Below are positions 1 to 6,265 of a stretch of 13,962 nucleotides of DNA, one piece after another. Location of the stretch: NCBI GenBank assembly GCA_022572485.1, contig JACZVU010000059.1, forward strand, positions 1 through 13,962, given 5' to 3'. The notes under the pieces are model-generated. The model had not been told where the DNA came from. It did no database searches and saw only the letters and a list, made by a program, of their open reading frames with translations. Within the stretch, counting starts at the first letter, position 1; each line of letters starts with the position of its first letter. The position numbers were made by a program, and so were the translations under genes. The stretch is from Myxococcales bacterium (GTDB taxonomy: Bacteria; Myxococcota_A; UBA9160; SMWR01).

Positions 1-50
1 TCTTCGGGGCGAATCGCGTTCGGACCTTCCATCTGCCTCTCAAAACCCAA

Positions 51-81
51 GGGTCGTGGGCCGAACTATAACCCGCGACCC
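51..81 (+). other. 10-bp hairpin upstream of the rhodanese gene
   Basis: Positions 51-60 pair with 72-81 over ten base pairs (nine Watson-Crick and one G-T), leaving an 11-base AT-richer loop at 61-71. It lies about 60 bases before the chosen rhodanese start. It could be a terminator of a plus-strand gene to the left of the window or a leader structure. There is no T-tract, and such stems arise by chance in GC-rich DNA, so the function is open. Confidence 0.3.
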
Positions 82-139
82 GAGCGGCCGCCGGAGGGCA
101 CTCGCCGCTCCCACGACCCCCATCAGGGCCTCTGACGTC

Positions 140-529
140 ATGGCGCGATCACTCGCAGATTTCGTTCGCAAAGCCCTCGAAGCGGTCGAGGAGATCTCAC
201 TCGAGGGCGCCGCGCAAATTCTCGAAAAACCGGATCGTGCGGGCTGGGATTTCGTCGACGTGAGGGAGCCCGACGAGTTCGCGGCGGGGCACATCCCAGG
301 GGCTCGAAATTTTCCCCGCGGTTTTCTCGAAGTACGCGCCGACCTCGAGCACCACAAGCGCGACCCGTGGCTCGAAGACAGAGGGCGCAAGATGATTCTC
401 TACTGCGGCGGCGGCCACCGGAGTGCGCTCGCCGGCAAAACGCTGCAGGAGATGGGGTTTCAGCGGATCCTGTCCCTCGCTGGGGGATGGACGGGTTGGG
501 TCGAGCGAGGTCTACCCATCGAGCGCTAA
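140..529 (+). CDS. Single-domain rhodanese-like sulfurtransferase
   Basis: This 129-residue protein is one rhodanese domain, a fold that carries sulfane sulfur as a cysteine persulfide. The N-terminal CH2A-like stretch reads DVREPDEFAAGHIPGA, and the active-site loop is CGGGHR, a six-residue C-x4-R loop of the sulfurtransferase class, preceded by the strand MILY. The C-terminal LAGGWTGWVERGLPI is typical of single-domain rhodaneses. A basic and acidic helix (about the first 20 residues) precedes the domain, and there is no signal peptide, so it is probably cytoplasmic. The ATG at 140 was chosen because the domain begins soon after it; a GTG at 56 is open in frame but adds a low-complexity Arg-rich stretch. 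No clear Shine-Dalgarno sequence is visible for either. The sulfur acceptor cannot be inferred: it stands alone, convergent with the next gene. Confidence 0.88.
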   Translation: MARSLADFVRKALEAVEEISLEGAAQILEKPDRAGWDFVDVREPDEFAAGHIPGARNFPRGFLEVRADLEHHKRDPWLEDRGRKMILYCGGGHRSALAGKTLQEMGFQRILSLAGGWTGWVERGLPIER

Positions 530-585
530 GAAGATGCCTGCCAACCCGACAGGCTCAACTCAACCTTGGGGCATCCTCTTCCATG

Positions 586-744
586 CGAGTCCGGGTCCGG
601 CGGACGTCGCTCCGCGAATGGCTCGCCCGCCAAGGAGGCGGCTGATTCGACATTGTGGAACGAGCCAGTGGCGCTTCGGGTCTGCGGAGATCCAGGGCGG
701 GCTGCGCTGATTTCGCTGCGCGACGCCCGCCGGACCCGGACTCG
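586..744. repeat. Long imperfect inverted repeat in the rhodanese/hydrolase gap
   Basis: The 25-base arm 586-610 is the reverse complement of 720-744 with one mismatch, around a spacer of about 109 bases. Pairing continues weakly inward (a shared GCGAA and CCCGCC pattern). It lies between two convergent genes. The rest of the 530-804 gap holds no convincing ORF; a small 6-bp hairpin (761-766 with 775-780) lies next to it. It may be a degenerate mobile-element relic, a bidirectional terminator region or the two ends of a small non-autonomous element. It shares no sequence with the CTAG-bounded repeats elsewhere in the window. Confidence 0.6.
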
Positions 745-804
745 ATCGCGCTGCCTGCGGGGGTTCCGCTGAGTGAACCCGGCCGGTAGATGCACGGCAA
801 TTCA

Positions 805-1689
805 TCAAGAGCTGCGGGATGCGAATGCTAGAATGGGTGCGACGACTCGATCCGGGTGTTGCATTGGAGCGAGGTGGCCCGCGTCGATGTCACAAACCCG
901 CGCATCGGTCATGCACGCCGCGAACTGTTCGAAGACCGCGCGGGAAAACAGCCCTCGAGCCGCCCACTCGATCAGCGTTGGCGCCTGCACCCGGTCTGCC
1001 GAGGACCAGAGATCGAACGATCCAGTGGCTTCGAAGATCACCGCCTCGATCTCGCCGCTGCATTTGAGCTCGACCTGGCCGTCGGGCCGATCGACAAGGC
1101 CCTCGGCGAGATAGAGATCCAGCGCCCTCGAATCCCAACCCGCGAAGAGTTCCTTCTCCAACCACTTCGCCCGGGCAACCTGGCGGCTGGGCCAGACTTG
1201 GCGCCGCTTGCGAGCACCCTCGGCGAACGCGTTGCCGGGCGGGTTCGCTGCAGAAGCCGCCCGCGCCCAATCCGGCGGCAGGATGACAGGATCGACGAGC
1301 ACAATGCGCTCGAAGAGGTCCGGCCGCTCTGCCGACGCCATCAAAATCGAGCTGCCGCCAAACGAATGCCCGAGCCCCAATGCGACGCGACCGTCGGGTT
1401 GCTCGGCGGCGAGTACTTCGGCGACACCCAGGACGTCTCGCCCGAAGAACTCCCAACGGTAGTTGTCAGCGCCTTCGGGCTTCGAAGAGTCGCCGTGCCC
1501 CCGAGCGTCCATTGCGATCACGCGATAGTGAGCGCTCAGCCGCTCCGCGACGGGGCCCCACACGCCCGCGCAGAACCCGTTCGCGTGATGGAGCAGTGCC
1601 AGCGGACCCTCACCTCCCCAATCGAGCAGCGCAATTTCGATCGCGGAATCCGGAAGTGCAAGTGTGCGGCGACGGATCTGGCTGAGCAT
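805..1689 (-). CDS. Alpha/beta-fold hydrolase
   Basis: This 294-residue protein has the layout of the alpha/beta hydrolase superfamily. An oxyanion-hole strand-turn LLHHANGF (residues 32-39) is followed by the DARGHGDS segment (61-68) that precedes helix A. The nucleophile elbow is GHSFGG, with Ser109 the presumed nucleophile, and the catalytic His is probably His272 in DAGHLAPMQHP. The acid is not certain: Asp133 in LVDPV or Glu241 are candidates. Residues of about 135-225 form the variable cap. There is no signal peptide, so it is probably cytosolic. The substrate cannot be read from sequence; esterase, lactonase, epoxide hydrolase-like and dehalogenase-like members share these motifs. The ATG at 1689 was chosen because homology-like sequence starts there; the frame stays open upstream into the divergent Nudix gene. 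No Shine-Dalgarno is evident. It is divergent from the Nudix gene, 69 bases away. Confidence 0.88.
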   Translation of the reverse strand: MLSQIRRRTLALPDSAIEIALLDWGGEGPLALLHHANGFCAGVWGPVAERLSAHYRVIAMDARGHGDSSKPEGADNYRWEFFGRDVLGVAEVLAAEQPDGRVALGLGHSFGGSSILMASAERPDLFERIVLVDPVILPPDWARAASAANPPGNAFAEGARKRRQVWPSRQVARAKWLEKELFAGWDSRALDLYLAEGLVDRPDGQVELKCSGEIEAVIFEATGSFDLWSSADRVQAPTLIEWAARGLFSRAVFEQFAACMTDARVCDIDAGHLAPMQHPDRVVAPILAFASRSS

Positions 1690-1758
1690 GCAAGGGAGAG
1701 TTTGACGATCGCAGCAGCGTGGCGCCAACCTGCGGACGCGACGCGGTATGCTCTCGCG

Positions 1759-2391
1759 GTGGGCGACGGACCGACGAGCCTGGACGAAGCACTGCGAGCG
1801 CGCGTCGAGGCCAATTTGCGCAAATTCCGCAGGCTTCCGGTTTCCGGTGACGATCTGCGGCCAGCAGCGGTGGCGCTGGCCCTGCTCGCCGACGATCAGG
1901 GCGAACCCTGCTTTGTGCTCACGCTGCGCGCGGCAAAGATGAAAAACCACGCGGGCCAATACGCGCTGCCCGGGGGGCGGCTGGATCCGGGCGAAACCGC
2001 CGAACAGGCCGCTCTTCGGGAGCTGTCAGAAGAAGTGGGCCTCGAACTCCCGCCGGCCTCCATTCTCGGAATTCTCGACGACTACCCGACCCGCTCGGGC
2101 TTCGTCATCACACCGGTCGTGGTCTGGGCCGGAGCTGCAATCGAACTCAAGCCGAACCCCCGAGAAGTTGCCGAGGTCTATCGGGTGCGCCTCGAAGAAC
2201 TCGGGCGACCCGACGTGCCGCAGCTGCGAAACATTCCAGAGAGCCCCCGGCCCGTGATCTCCATCCCCCTCGTGGGAACCCATGTACACGCGCCCACCGC
2301 CGCGATCCTCTACCAACTCCACGAGGTCGCCATCGAGGGGCGAGAGACGCGAGTGGTCGACTTCGAACAACCCGTTTTCGCCTGGCGCTGA
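1759..2391 (+). CDS. Nudix hydrolase, CoA pyrophosphatase type (NudL/YeaB-like)
   Basis: This 210-residue protein has a complete Nudix box at residues 73-95: G, five residues, E, seven residues, then RELSEEVGL, which coordinates the catalytic Mg/Mn ion. Just before it, FVLTLRAAKMKNHAGQYALPGG closely follows the UPF0035 signature that marks coenzyme A pyrophosphatases, enzymes that cleave CoA, acyl-CoA or oxidised CoA to phosphopantetheine and 3',5'-ADP. The specificity call rests on that signature and is an inference. The length fits the family (about 190-220 residues). The start is taken as the GTG at 1759: no in-frame ATG lies between the divergent promoter gap and the domain, and the N-terminal helix SLDEALRARVEANL follows directly. 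It is cytoplasmic. It is divergent from the alpha/beta hydrolase and convergent with the bactofilin. Confidence 0.9.
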   Translation: MGDGPTSLDEALRARVEANLRKFRRLPVSGDDLRPAAVALALLADDQGEPCFVLTLRAAKMKNHAGQYALPGGRLDPGETAEQAALRELSEEVGLELPPASILGILDDYPTRSGFVITPVVVWAGAAIELKPNPREVAEVYRVRLEELGRPDVPQLRNIPESPRPVISIPLVGTHVHAPTAAILYQLHEVAIEGRETRVVDFEQPVFAWR

Positions 2392-2803
2392 TTGGCGCCG
2401 CCCAAAAAAAGCCACGACTCCCCCTGCCCTCGCCGCCAGCAAAAATCCTTTCATAAGAGAACGGCCCTTCCTAAAAACGACCCGGCCAACCGGCCCCCGC
2501 CATTGGCACTTCGGTCGATTCCAAACCGGCAACTACACGGGCAGGGCCAAAAACGCAGCTTGCTTTCCTCTGCCTATCCCGCTCGCTCCGCTGTCAGTTG
2601 GTGATAGGGGAAGGGCCTACTTCTCGCCTGATGCCTTGCGCGTGGACCGCACCTCACGCACGTAGCGCACCGGCTAGAGAGTCCCGCAGAATACCGTGAC
2701 ACCGGTTCCCGACGAGGATCGGTGTAACCGGATTCCGCGATCCTCTCTAGCTGCGACGCATTTCGCGCTGGCTTCCGAGGCGGCGAGCGCCATCGAGTTG
2801 GGG
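2392..2803. other. Non-coding gap between convergent Nudix and bactofilin genes
   Basis: No credible coding sequence was seen in these roughly 400 bases. The region begins with a GC-rich palindromic core followed by an A7 run just after the Nudix stop, and has a weak 6-bp stem near 2570-2615 (CCTATC pairing with GATAGG). The CTAG-bounded palindromic repeat occupies 2674-2750. Composition before the repeat is more A- and C-rich than in the neighbouring genes. Confidence 0.6.
2674..2750 (+). repeat. CTAG-bounded palindromic repeat, copy 1
   Basis: This 77-base element begins CTAGAGAG and ends CTCTCTAG, a perfect outer 8-bp inverted repeat. Aligning the 31-base left arm with the reverse complement of the right arm gives 24 matches out of 31, including an inner perfect ACACCG/CGGTGT stem, around a 15-base loop (2705-2719). 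The same element recurs at 8798, 10014 (inverted) and as a triple array from 12188. It lies 283 bases after the Nudix stop, in the sense direction of that gene. Confidence 0.9.
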
Positions 2804-3328
2804 TCAGCGCGGAGGCGTCGTGACGGTCGGAGCCGGCGTCTTGCTCGAACTCGGCGCGGTGTCGCGCGCGGACACCGACGTGCGCGCAGCTGGCTGCTTC
2901 TGCGCAGCCGCCCCTTGCTCGGCGCCGATCACGATGCGCCCCTCGAGCTTCGCGCCCTCTTCAATCACGATGCCGGGGGTAGAGAGATCGCCGGTCACCC
3001 GCCCGCTGCTCTCGAGCGTGATCTTGCGTTTCGCCACGATGTCTCCTTTCACGTCGCCAGCGATCACGACCGCGTCCGCCTGAATCGTCGCCTCGACGAT
3101 TGCCCCTTGCCCGATAATGACGGTCTTGTCGCAGCGAATCTCGCCCTTCATGCGCCCGTCGATGCGAATGGTCTCGCCGCAGCGCAGCTTGCCCGTAATC
3201 TTTGTCGTGGCGTCGATCGACGTGGACGGGGCCACGGTCCGGATCGCGGGAGCTGCAGTTACCGGGGGAGGGTCGACCCGATCGGTATCCGATTTCTCCG
3301 TCTTTCCCATGAAATCCTTGAGCGCCAT
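2804..3328 (-). CDS. Bactofilin family protein (polymer-forming cytoskeletal)
   Basis: This 174-residue protein has the bactofilin layout: a short N-terminal tail starting MALKDFMGK, a Pro/Ala-rich linker, a central right-handed beta-helix core of about 100 residues, and a disordered Ala/Pro/Ser/Thr-rich tail. The core shows the regular hydrophobic-glycine spacing of this fold, for example GKLRCGETIRIDGRMKGEI, VIAGDVKGDIVAKRKI and GRVTGDLSTPGIVIEEGA. Bactofilins polymerise without nucleotide and scaffold cell-shape, stalk or chromosome-positioning functions at the membrane. The ATG at 3328 is preferred over 3349 because a GGGAGGG stretch lies about 7-10 bases upstream and the protein then starts with the common MALKDF-type tail. 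No peptidase or ParAB partner lies beside it, so its specific role cannot be inferred from context. Confidence 0.92.
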   Translation of the reverse strand: MALKDFMGKTEKSDTDRVDPPPVTAAPAIRTVAPSTSIDATTKITGKLRCGETIRIDGRMKGEIRCDKTVIIGQGAIVEATIQADAVVIAGDVKGDIVAKRKITLESSGRVTGDLSTPGIVIEEGAKLEGRIVIGAEQGAAAQKQPAARTSVSARDTAPSSSKTPAPTVTTPPR

Positions 3329-3493
3329 CCTTTCTTCCCTCCCATTCAATTTCGTTTGATCCCGTTCGTACCATTCAATCGCGTTCGCGCTTCGCGAAAC
3401 GGCTTGGCTCCACCGCAGAGCCCGATTGCGCGCGGCGCAACCATCTATGCTATCGCTGCCCGCACGCTCGACTCGGTGATCTTGATCACAACT

Positions 3494-3601
3494 TCACGCT
3501 GTGGGTTGATCATAAAAAAACTGCGTCGGCCGCTTCTCGATCATACGCTCAATCACGCTTACGCGGTCCAGCTCCTCGTAGCTCATCGTCACAGTCTCCA
3601 T
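3494..3601 (-). pseudogene. Truncated transposase N-terminus (ISNCY/IS1202-like)
   Basis: Only the first 35 codons remain. They read METVTMSYEELDRVSVIERMIEKR and then PTQ, which resembles the start of ISNCY/IS1202-type transposases, where a short helix with a pattern like (E/K)LxRxxVIxxxIEKRxTQ leads into the helix-turn-helix that binds the element ends. After the Gln the frame runs through an A7 tract (T7 on this strand) and ends at a TGA, with no helix-turn-helix or catalytic DDE region following. About 30 bases upstream lies a matching IS terminus (3635-3684). This is therefore read as a decayed or deleted IS copy, not a functional gene. The family assignment is from memory of the motif and is tentative. 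Confidence 0.55.
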
Positions 3602-3634
3602 GGCCGCGAGGGTACCGCGAGCAGATGGAGAAAG

Positions 3635-3684
3635 CGGACATTTCTACTTTGGAGAAAACCGGACATCTGTACTTTGCGCCGACA
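3635..3684 (-). mobile_element. Insertion-sequence terminus with two direct subrepeats
   Basis: Read on the minus strand this begins TGTCGGCGC at 3684, followed by two direct copies of a 16-base motif AAAGTANANATGTCCG (plus-strand positions 3660-3675 and 3635-3650) separated by nine bases. A TGTC terminus with repeated AAAGTA..ATGTCCG boxes just upstream of a transposase start is the arrangement of ISNCY/IS1202-type ends, where the boxes bind transposase. The opposite end is not recognisable in the window, so only one end survives. Confidence 0.6.
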
Positions 3685-3783
3685 GAAGCTGAGAAGTTGG
3701 GGAAAACCCTCGCGCTGGGCATCCGTTCCGCGATCCGCTGCCGGCCTGACTGACAACATGTTGCCTAGCGGCCGGCCGGCCCG

Positions 3784-4539
3784 CTACTCCTCGAAGATGC
3801 AGTAGTACTTTCGCACGTCTTTGGTACTCGTCCACGCGCTTACGGTGTCGGGAAGCTCGAGCAGGACATCGGGCGCGGTGAAGCTGTGCTCGGCACCCGT
3901 GTCGTCGGTCAATGTCATGCCGCCTTCGAGCAGGCACATCAGCTCGATGCGGCCAAAGCGCTGGGCCTTGCGGCGCATGGGGCTGCACGTCCAGGTACCT
4001 ACAAAGAAGCAGCCGGTCTTGTCTTCGAAGGCCGAACGGTCTTCTTGGATCGGCGTGCCGCCCTCGAAGCTCTCCGGATTCGACAGCTCCAACTCCTTCA
4101 GGCCCTCGCTTGCGCTGAGACGGATCACGCGATTCGAGACCGGCTCGTCAGGGATGGGCGTTTCCGGATCATCGAGAATCACGTAGATCTTGTGGATGCT
4201 CTCGGTCTGCTTCCACTGGCAGCGCAGACCCTTTGGAATCACGAAGGCATCGCCCGCGCGAAAGATCTCTTCGTGACCATCCTCGTGCACGATGTTCACC
4301 GAGCCGTCGAGCACCAGCATGAACTCATCCACGGGGTAGGGGCCGAACTTAAGTGTGTGGGCCGTGCATTTCCAGATGCCGGCGGTCAGCAGGCCCGAGG
4401 GGGACGTGTAGTAGTTATGACAGAGTTCAGAGGCCGATCCCTCTTCCACCCTATCGGGCGTAATCTCGGCCATTGGCTCGAGGCCTCGACCCGACGGTCC
4501 TTCGGGGTTGAAGCGAATGATTCCTTGGTCGAGCGCCAT
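3784..4539 (-). CDS. Bicupin protein (tandem Cupin_3/DUF861-like domains)
   Basis: This 251-residue protein contains two cupin barrels. The first (about residues 45-125) includes YPVDEFMLVLDGSVNIVHEDGHEEIFRAGDAFVIPKG; the second (about 165-250) includes FGRIELMCLLEGGMTLTDDTGAEHSFTAPDVLLELPDT. Both have the E-x-x-x-(V/L)-L-(D/E)-G plus G/A-D-x-(F/L) pattern of the Cupin_3 group (COG3450-like), in which the usual HxH metal ligands of motif 1 are absent. Whether it binds metal or catalyses a reaction is unclear; related families include (S)-ureidoglycine aminohydrolase, but no purine-catabolism genes are nearby. There is no signal peptide. The ATG at 4539 has an AAAGGA about 9 bases upstream. 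It is the last gene on this strand before the IS relic. Confidence 0.82.
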   Translation of the reverse strand: MALDQGIIRFNPEGPSGRGLEPMAEITPDRVEEGSASELCHNYYTSPSGLLTAGIWKCTAHTLKFGPYPVDEFMLVLDGSVNIVHEDGHEEIFRAGDAFVIPKGLRCQWKQTESIHKIYVILDDPETPIPDEPVSNRVIRLSASEGLKELELSNPESFEGGTPIQEDRSAFEDKTGCFFVGTWTCSPMRRKAQRFGRIELMCLLEGGMTLTDDTGAEHSFTAPDVLLELPDTVSAWTSTKDVRKYYCIFEE

Positions 4540-4880
4540 CTGGATTCGTCCTTTTCAAAAGAGGCTAAATCGATCAATCAGCGGATTACGCAGCATCTCT
4601 ATCGCTCGATCGCATCGTGAAAATGAAGCGTCGCGCAACAGACAGAGAATTACCAGGACCGAACGCCTCCAGCTGGAGCGCCTGGCCTCTTCTCTGGAAG
4701 CGAATCACCCAGGGGCTGCGGGATGGATGCGCGAGGGGCTTTCGGAAACGCCCACTGGGCCCCCGCCGCCACGCGGACCCGCCGATGCGTTCAGATCAGA
4801 AGCTCGTCCGCGCCACCAGCCAGGCCCACTGGGCCCCCGCCAGCAGCGGACCCCCTCATAAAACAACGGCCCTGCGCGGG
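4540..4880. other. Non-coding gap between bicupin and DUF4404 genes
   Basis: About 340 bases with no credible gene; the frames that stay open are Arg/Pro-rich and lack family features. The bicupin leader and Shine-Dalgarno lie at the left. At the right is a GC-rich block containing two copies of an 18-base direct repeat (listed separately). No T-tract terminator was seen after the DUF4404 stop. Confidence 0.55.
4750..4854. repeat. Two-copy direct repeat downstream of DUF4404
   Basis: The 18-base sequence GCCCACTGGGCCCCCGCC occurs at 4750-4767 and again at 4824-4841, a 74-base period. In both copies a GCGGACCC follows (4773-4780 and 4846-4853) with a one-base difference in spacing, so the repeated unit is about 30 bases. 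Each copy contains a GGGCCC palindrome. It is probably a local duplication or a member of a GC-rich interspersed repeat; function unknown. Confidence 0.6.
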
Positions 4881-5153
4881 CTAGATCCCCATATCGCTGA
4901 GCGCGTCCGCCACGCGGCCGATGATCTCCGTGAGGCGTGGGTGGTCTTTTTCGAAGCGCTCGAGGCTCTTGGTCAGATGATCGCGAAGAGAACTCGACAG
5001 CTCTCGCTCGTGGTCGGGGTCGAGAGCCTCGAGGATCTCCTCGGCCGCTCTGCGCAGCTCGGCGCGAAGCTCCTCATCGAGATCCTCTGGAGCTTCGAGC
5101 GCCTCGCGCAACTCATCGATGATCTCGTTCAGTGACGACCCAGGATCCGACAT
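4881..5153 (-). CDS. DUF4404 family protein
   Basis: This 90-residue acidic, almost wholly helical protein matches the small DUF4404 family. It has an N-terminal helix LNEIIDELREALE, an EELRAELRRAAEEI segment, an amphipathic SLRDHLTKSLERFEKDHPRLTEIIGRVADALSDMGI, and the characteristic C-terminus RVADALS-x-MGI. The biochemical role of the family is unknown; a coiled-coil or protein-binding role is only a guess. The ATG at 5153 is chosen because a GGGGAGG lies 9 bases upstream, whereas the in-frame ATG at 5162 abuts that same sequence with no spacer. It follows the ychF-like gene by 23 bases on the same strand, and its Shine-Dalgarno lies in that gap, so the two are probably co-transcribed. Its own downstream gap shows no obvious terminator. 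Confidence 0.85.
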   Translation of the reverse strand: MSDPGSSLNEIIDELREALEAPEDLDEELRAELRRAAEEILEALDPDHERELSSSLRDHLTKSLERFEKDHPRLTEIIGRVADALSDMGI

Positions 5154-5176
5154 GTTTTCCATCCTCCCCATCCAGC

Positions 5177-6214
5177 CTAGACGTTGAAGCGAAAGTGGAC
5201 GACGTCGCCGTCTTGAATGATGTAGTTCTTGCCCTCGACCCGAGCGAGGCCCGCCTCGCGGCACTTGGCCTCGCTGCCGTGTTTGATCAGGTCCTTCCAG
5301 CCGATGACTTCAGCGCGGATGAATCCGCGCTCGATATCCGAATGGATCTTACCCGCTGCCCGCACGGCCCGGGAGCCGCGCGCCACCGGCCACGCCCGGC
5401 ACTCATCGGGGCCGACGGTCAACATCGACACGAGATCGATCAGCTCGTAGGCGGCGCGAATGAAGCGATCGCGCGCGGGTTCGTCCAAACCGAGTGAGGT
5501 GGCAAATTCGATCTGGTCCTCTTCGGACATCGATGCGATGTCCTTCTCGACCTGCGCGGAGAGCATCACGACTCCGAGTCCGCGTTCACGCGCACTCGCC
5601 TCGATTTCCGGGTCGATCCCGGAGCCCAGGCTGCCCTCGTCGACGTTGATCACCAGCAGCAGTGGCTTCTGGGTGAGCAGCGCGTAGCCCGCGATCATCT
5701 TGTTCTCTTCTTCGCTGAATTCGAAGGATCGCAGCGGTCGCTCGTCCTCCAGGTGTGCCTGGATGCGCTGCAGGAGTTCGAGCTCGCGCGGATTGCTGCG
5801 GTCCTTGACGAGGCGCTCGGTGCGGCGCTCCAGCAACTCGAGATCCGCGAGGATCGTCTCGGTCTCCAGGTCAGCGATTTCCCGCAGCGGCTGCGGCGCT
5901 TCACCGGTGGTGTCCGGAAACGCGCACACCACCTGACAAAGCGCATCCACCTCGCGCATCGCATTGAGGATCTTGCGGTCGAGGCCTTTTCCGCCCCCTC
6001 CGCCAAGATCCGTGAACGCGATCTCGGCGTAGGTGATCTTCTTTGGTTTGTAGAGCTCCGCGAGCGCGTCGACACGCGGATCGGGAACCTTGACGACTCC
6101 GATGTTGACCTTGTCGCGGCTGGCCGCATAGCCCGTTTCCACGGTGAGGCCCGTGAGGGCACCAAACACCGTGCTCTTACCACTCCCGGGGAATCCAACC
6201 AAGGCGATCTTCAT
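5177..6214 (-). CDS. ychF: YchF/OLA1-type P-loop ATPase (divergent)
   Basis: This 345-residue protein has the Obg-family layout of YchF: an N-terminal P-loop domain with GFPGSGKST (residues 7-15), a helical coiled insertion rich in Glu/Leu/Arg (about 115-170), NVDE at 190-193 in place of the GTPase NKxD (the feature linked to ATP preference in this family), and a C-terminal TGS-like DUF933 domain ending [19 protein letters not shown]. YchF proteins bind ribosomes and ATP and are linked to stress and redox responses. Deviations are clear: canonical YchF has a GLPNVGKS-type P-loop and DIAGLVxGASKGEGLGN as switch II, whereas here the latter is shortened to [11 protein letters not shown] (69-79). 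The ATG at 6214 starts with the conserved MKIALVG. It lies 51 bases after DUF4105 and 23 before DUF4404, in an apparent operon. Confidence 0.82.
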   Translation of the reverse strand: MKIALVGFPGSGKSTVFGALTGLTVETGYAASRDKVNIGVVKVPDPRVDALAELYKPKKITYAEIAFTDLGGGGGKGLDRKILNAMREVDALCQVVCAFPDTTGEAPQPLREIADLETETILADLELLERRTERLVKDRSNPRELELLQRIQAHLEDERPLRSFEFSEEENKMIAGYALLTQKPLLLVINVDEGSLGSGIDPEIEASARERGLGVVMLSAQVEKDIASMSEEDQIEFATSLGLDEPARDRFIRAAYELIDLVSMLTVGPDECRAWPVARGSRAVRAAGKIHSDIERGFIRAEVIGWKDLIKHGSEAKCREAGLARVEGKNYIIQDGDVVHFRFNV

Positions 6215-6265
6215 GGGACGCGGACCGTACAACACGGGGACCCGCAGCGGCCAGCCTGCACCCGG

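Larger units (their letters stand above)
3329..3783. other. Gap between bactofilin and bicupin genes with an IS relic
   Basis: This 455-base stretch has no intact gene. From the bactofilin side it holds the leader of that gene (including a TTCGCG/CGCGAA hairpin at 3384-3398), a short minus-strand frame of 22 codons near 3444-3512 that I do not recognise, and then the remains of one insertion-sequence end (3494-3684, listed separately). The last 100 bases run to the bicupin stop and include a GC palindrome at about 3769-3783 that might help terminate that transcript. Confidence 0.6.

Noticed and set aside
856..1758. In-frame upstream extension of the Nudix ORF
   Set aside because: It is antisense to the alpha/beta hydrolase gene; the Nudix protein is full length from the GTG at 1759.
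3444..3512. 22-codon minus-strand frame MINPQREVVIKITESSVRAAIA
   Set aside because: It is short, has no upstream Shine-Dalgarno and follows the broken transposase across an A-tract. It could be a fragment of another gene joined at the IS deletion, but nothing supports a product.
2696..3805. 369-codon plus-strand frame over the bactofilin and IS relic
   Set aside because: It crosses the palindromic repeat, the antisense of bactofilin and the IS end without any recognisable domain.
4617..5135. 172-codon plus-strand frame across the DUF4404 gene and its downstream gap
   Set aside because: It is Arg/Pro-rich, has no family features, and covers the well-supported DUF4404 gene on the opposite strand.
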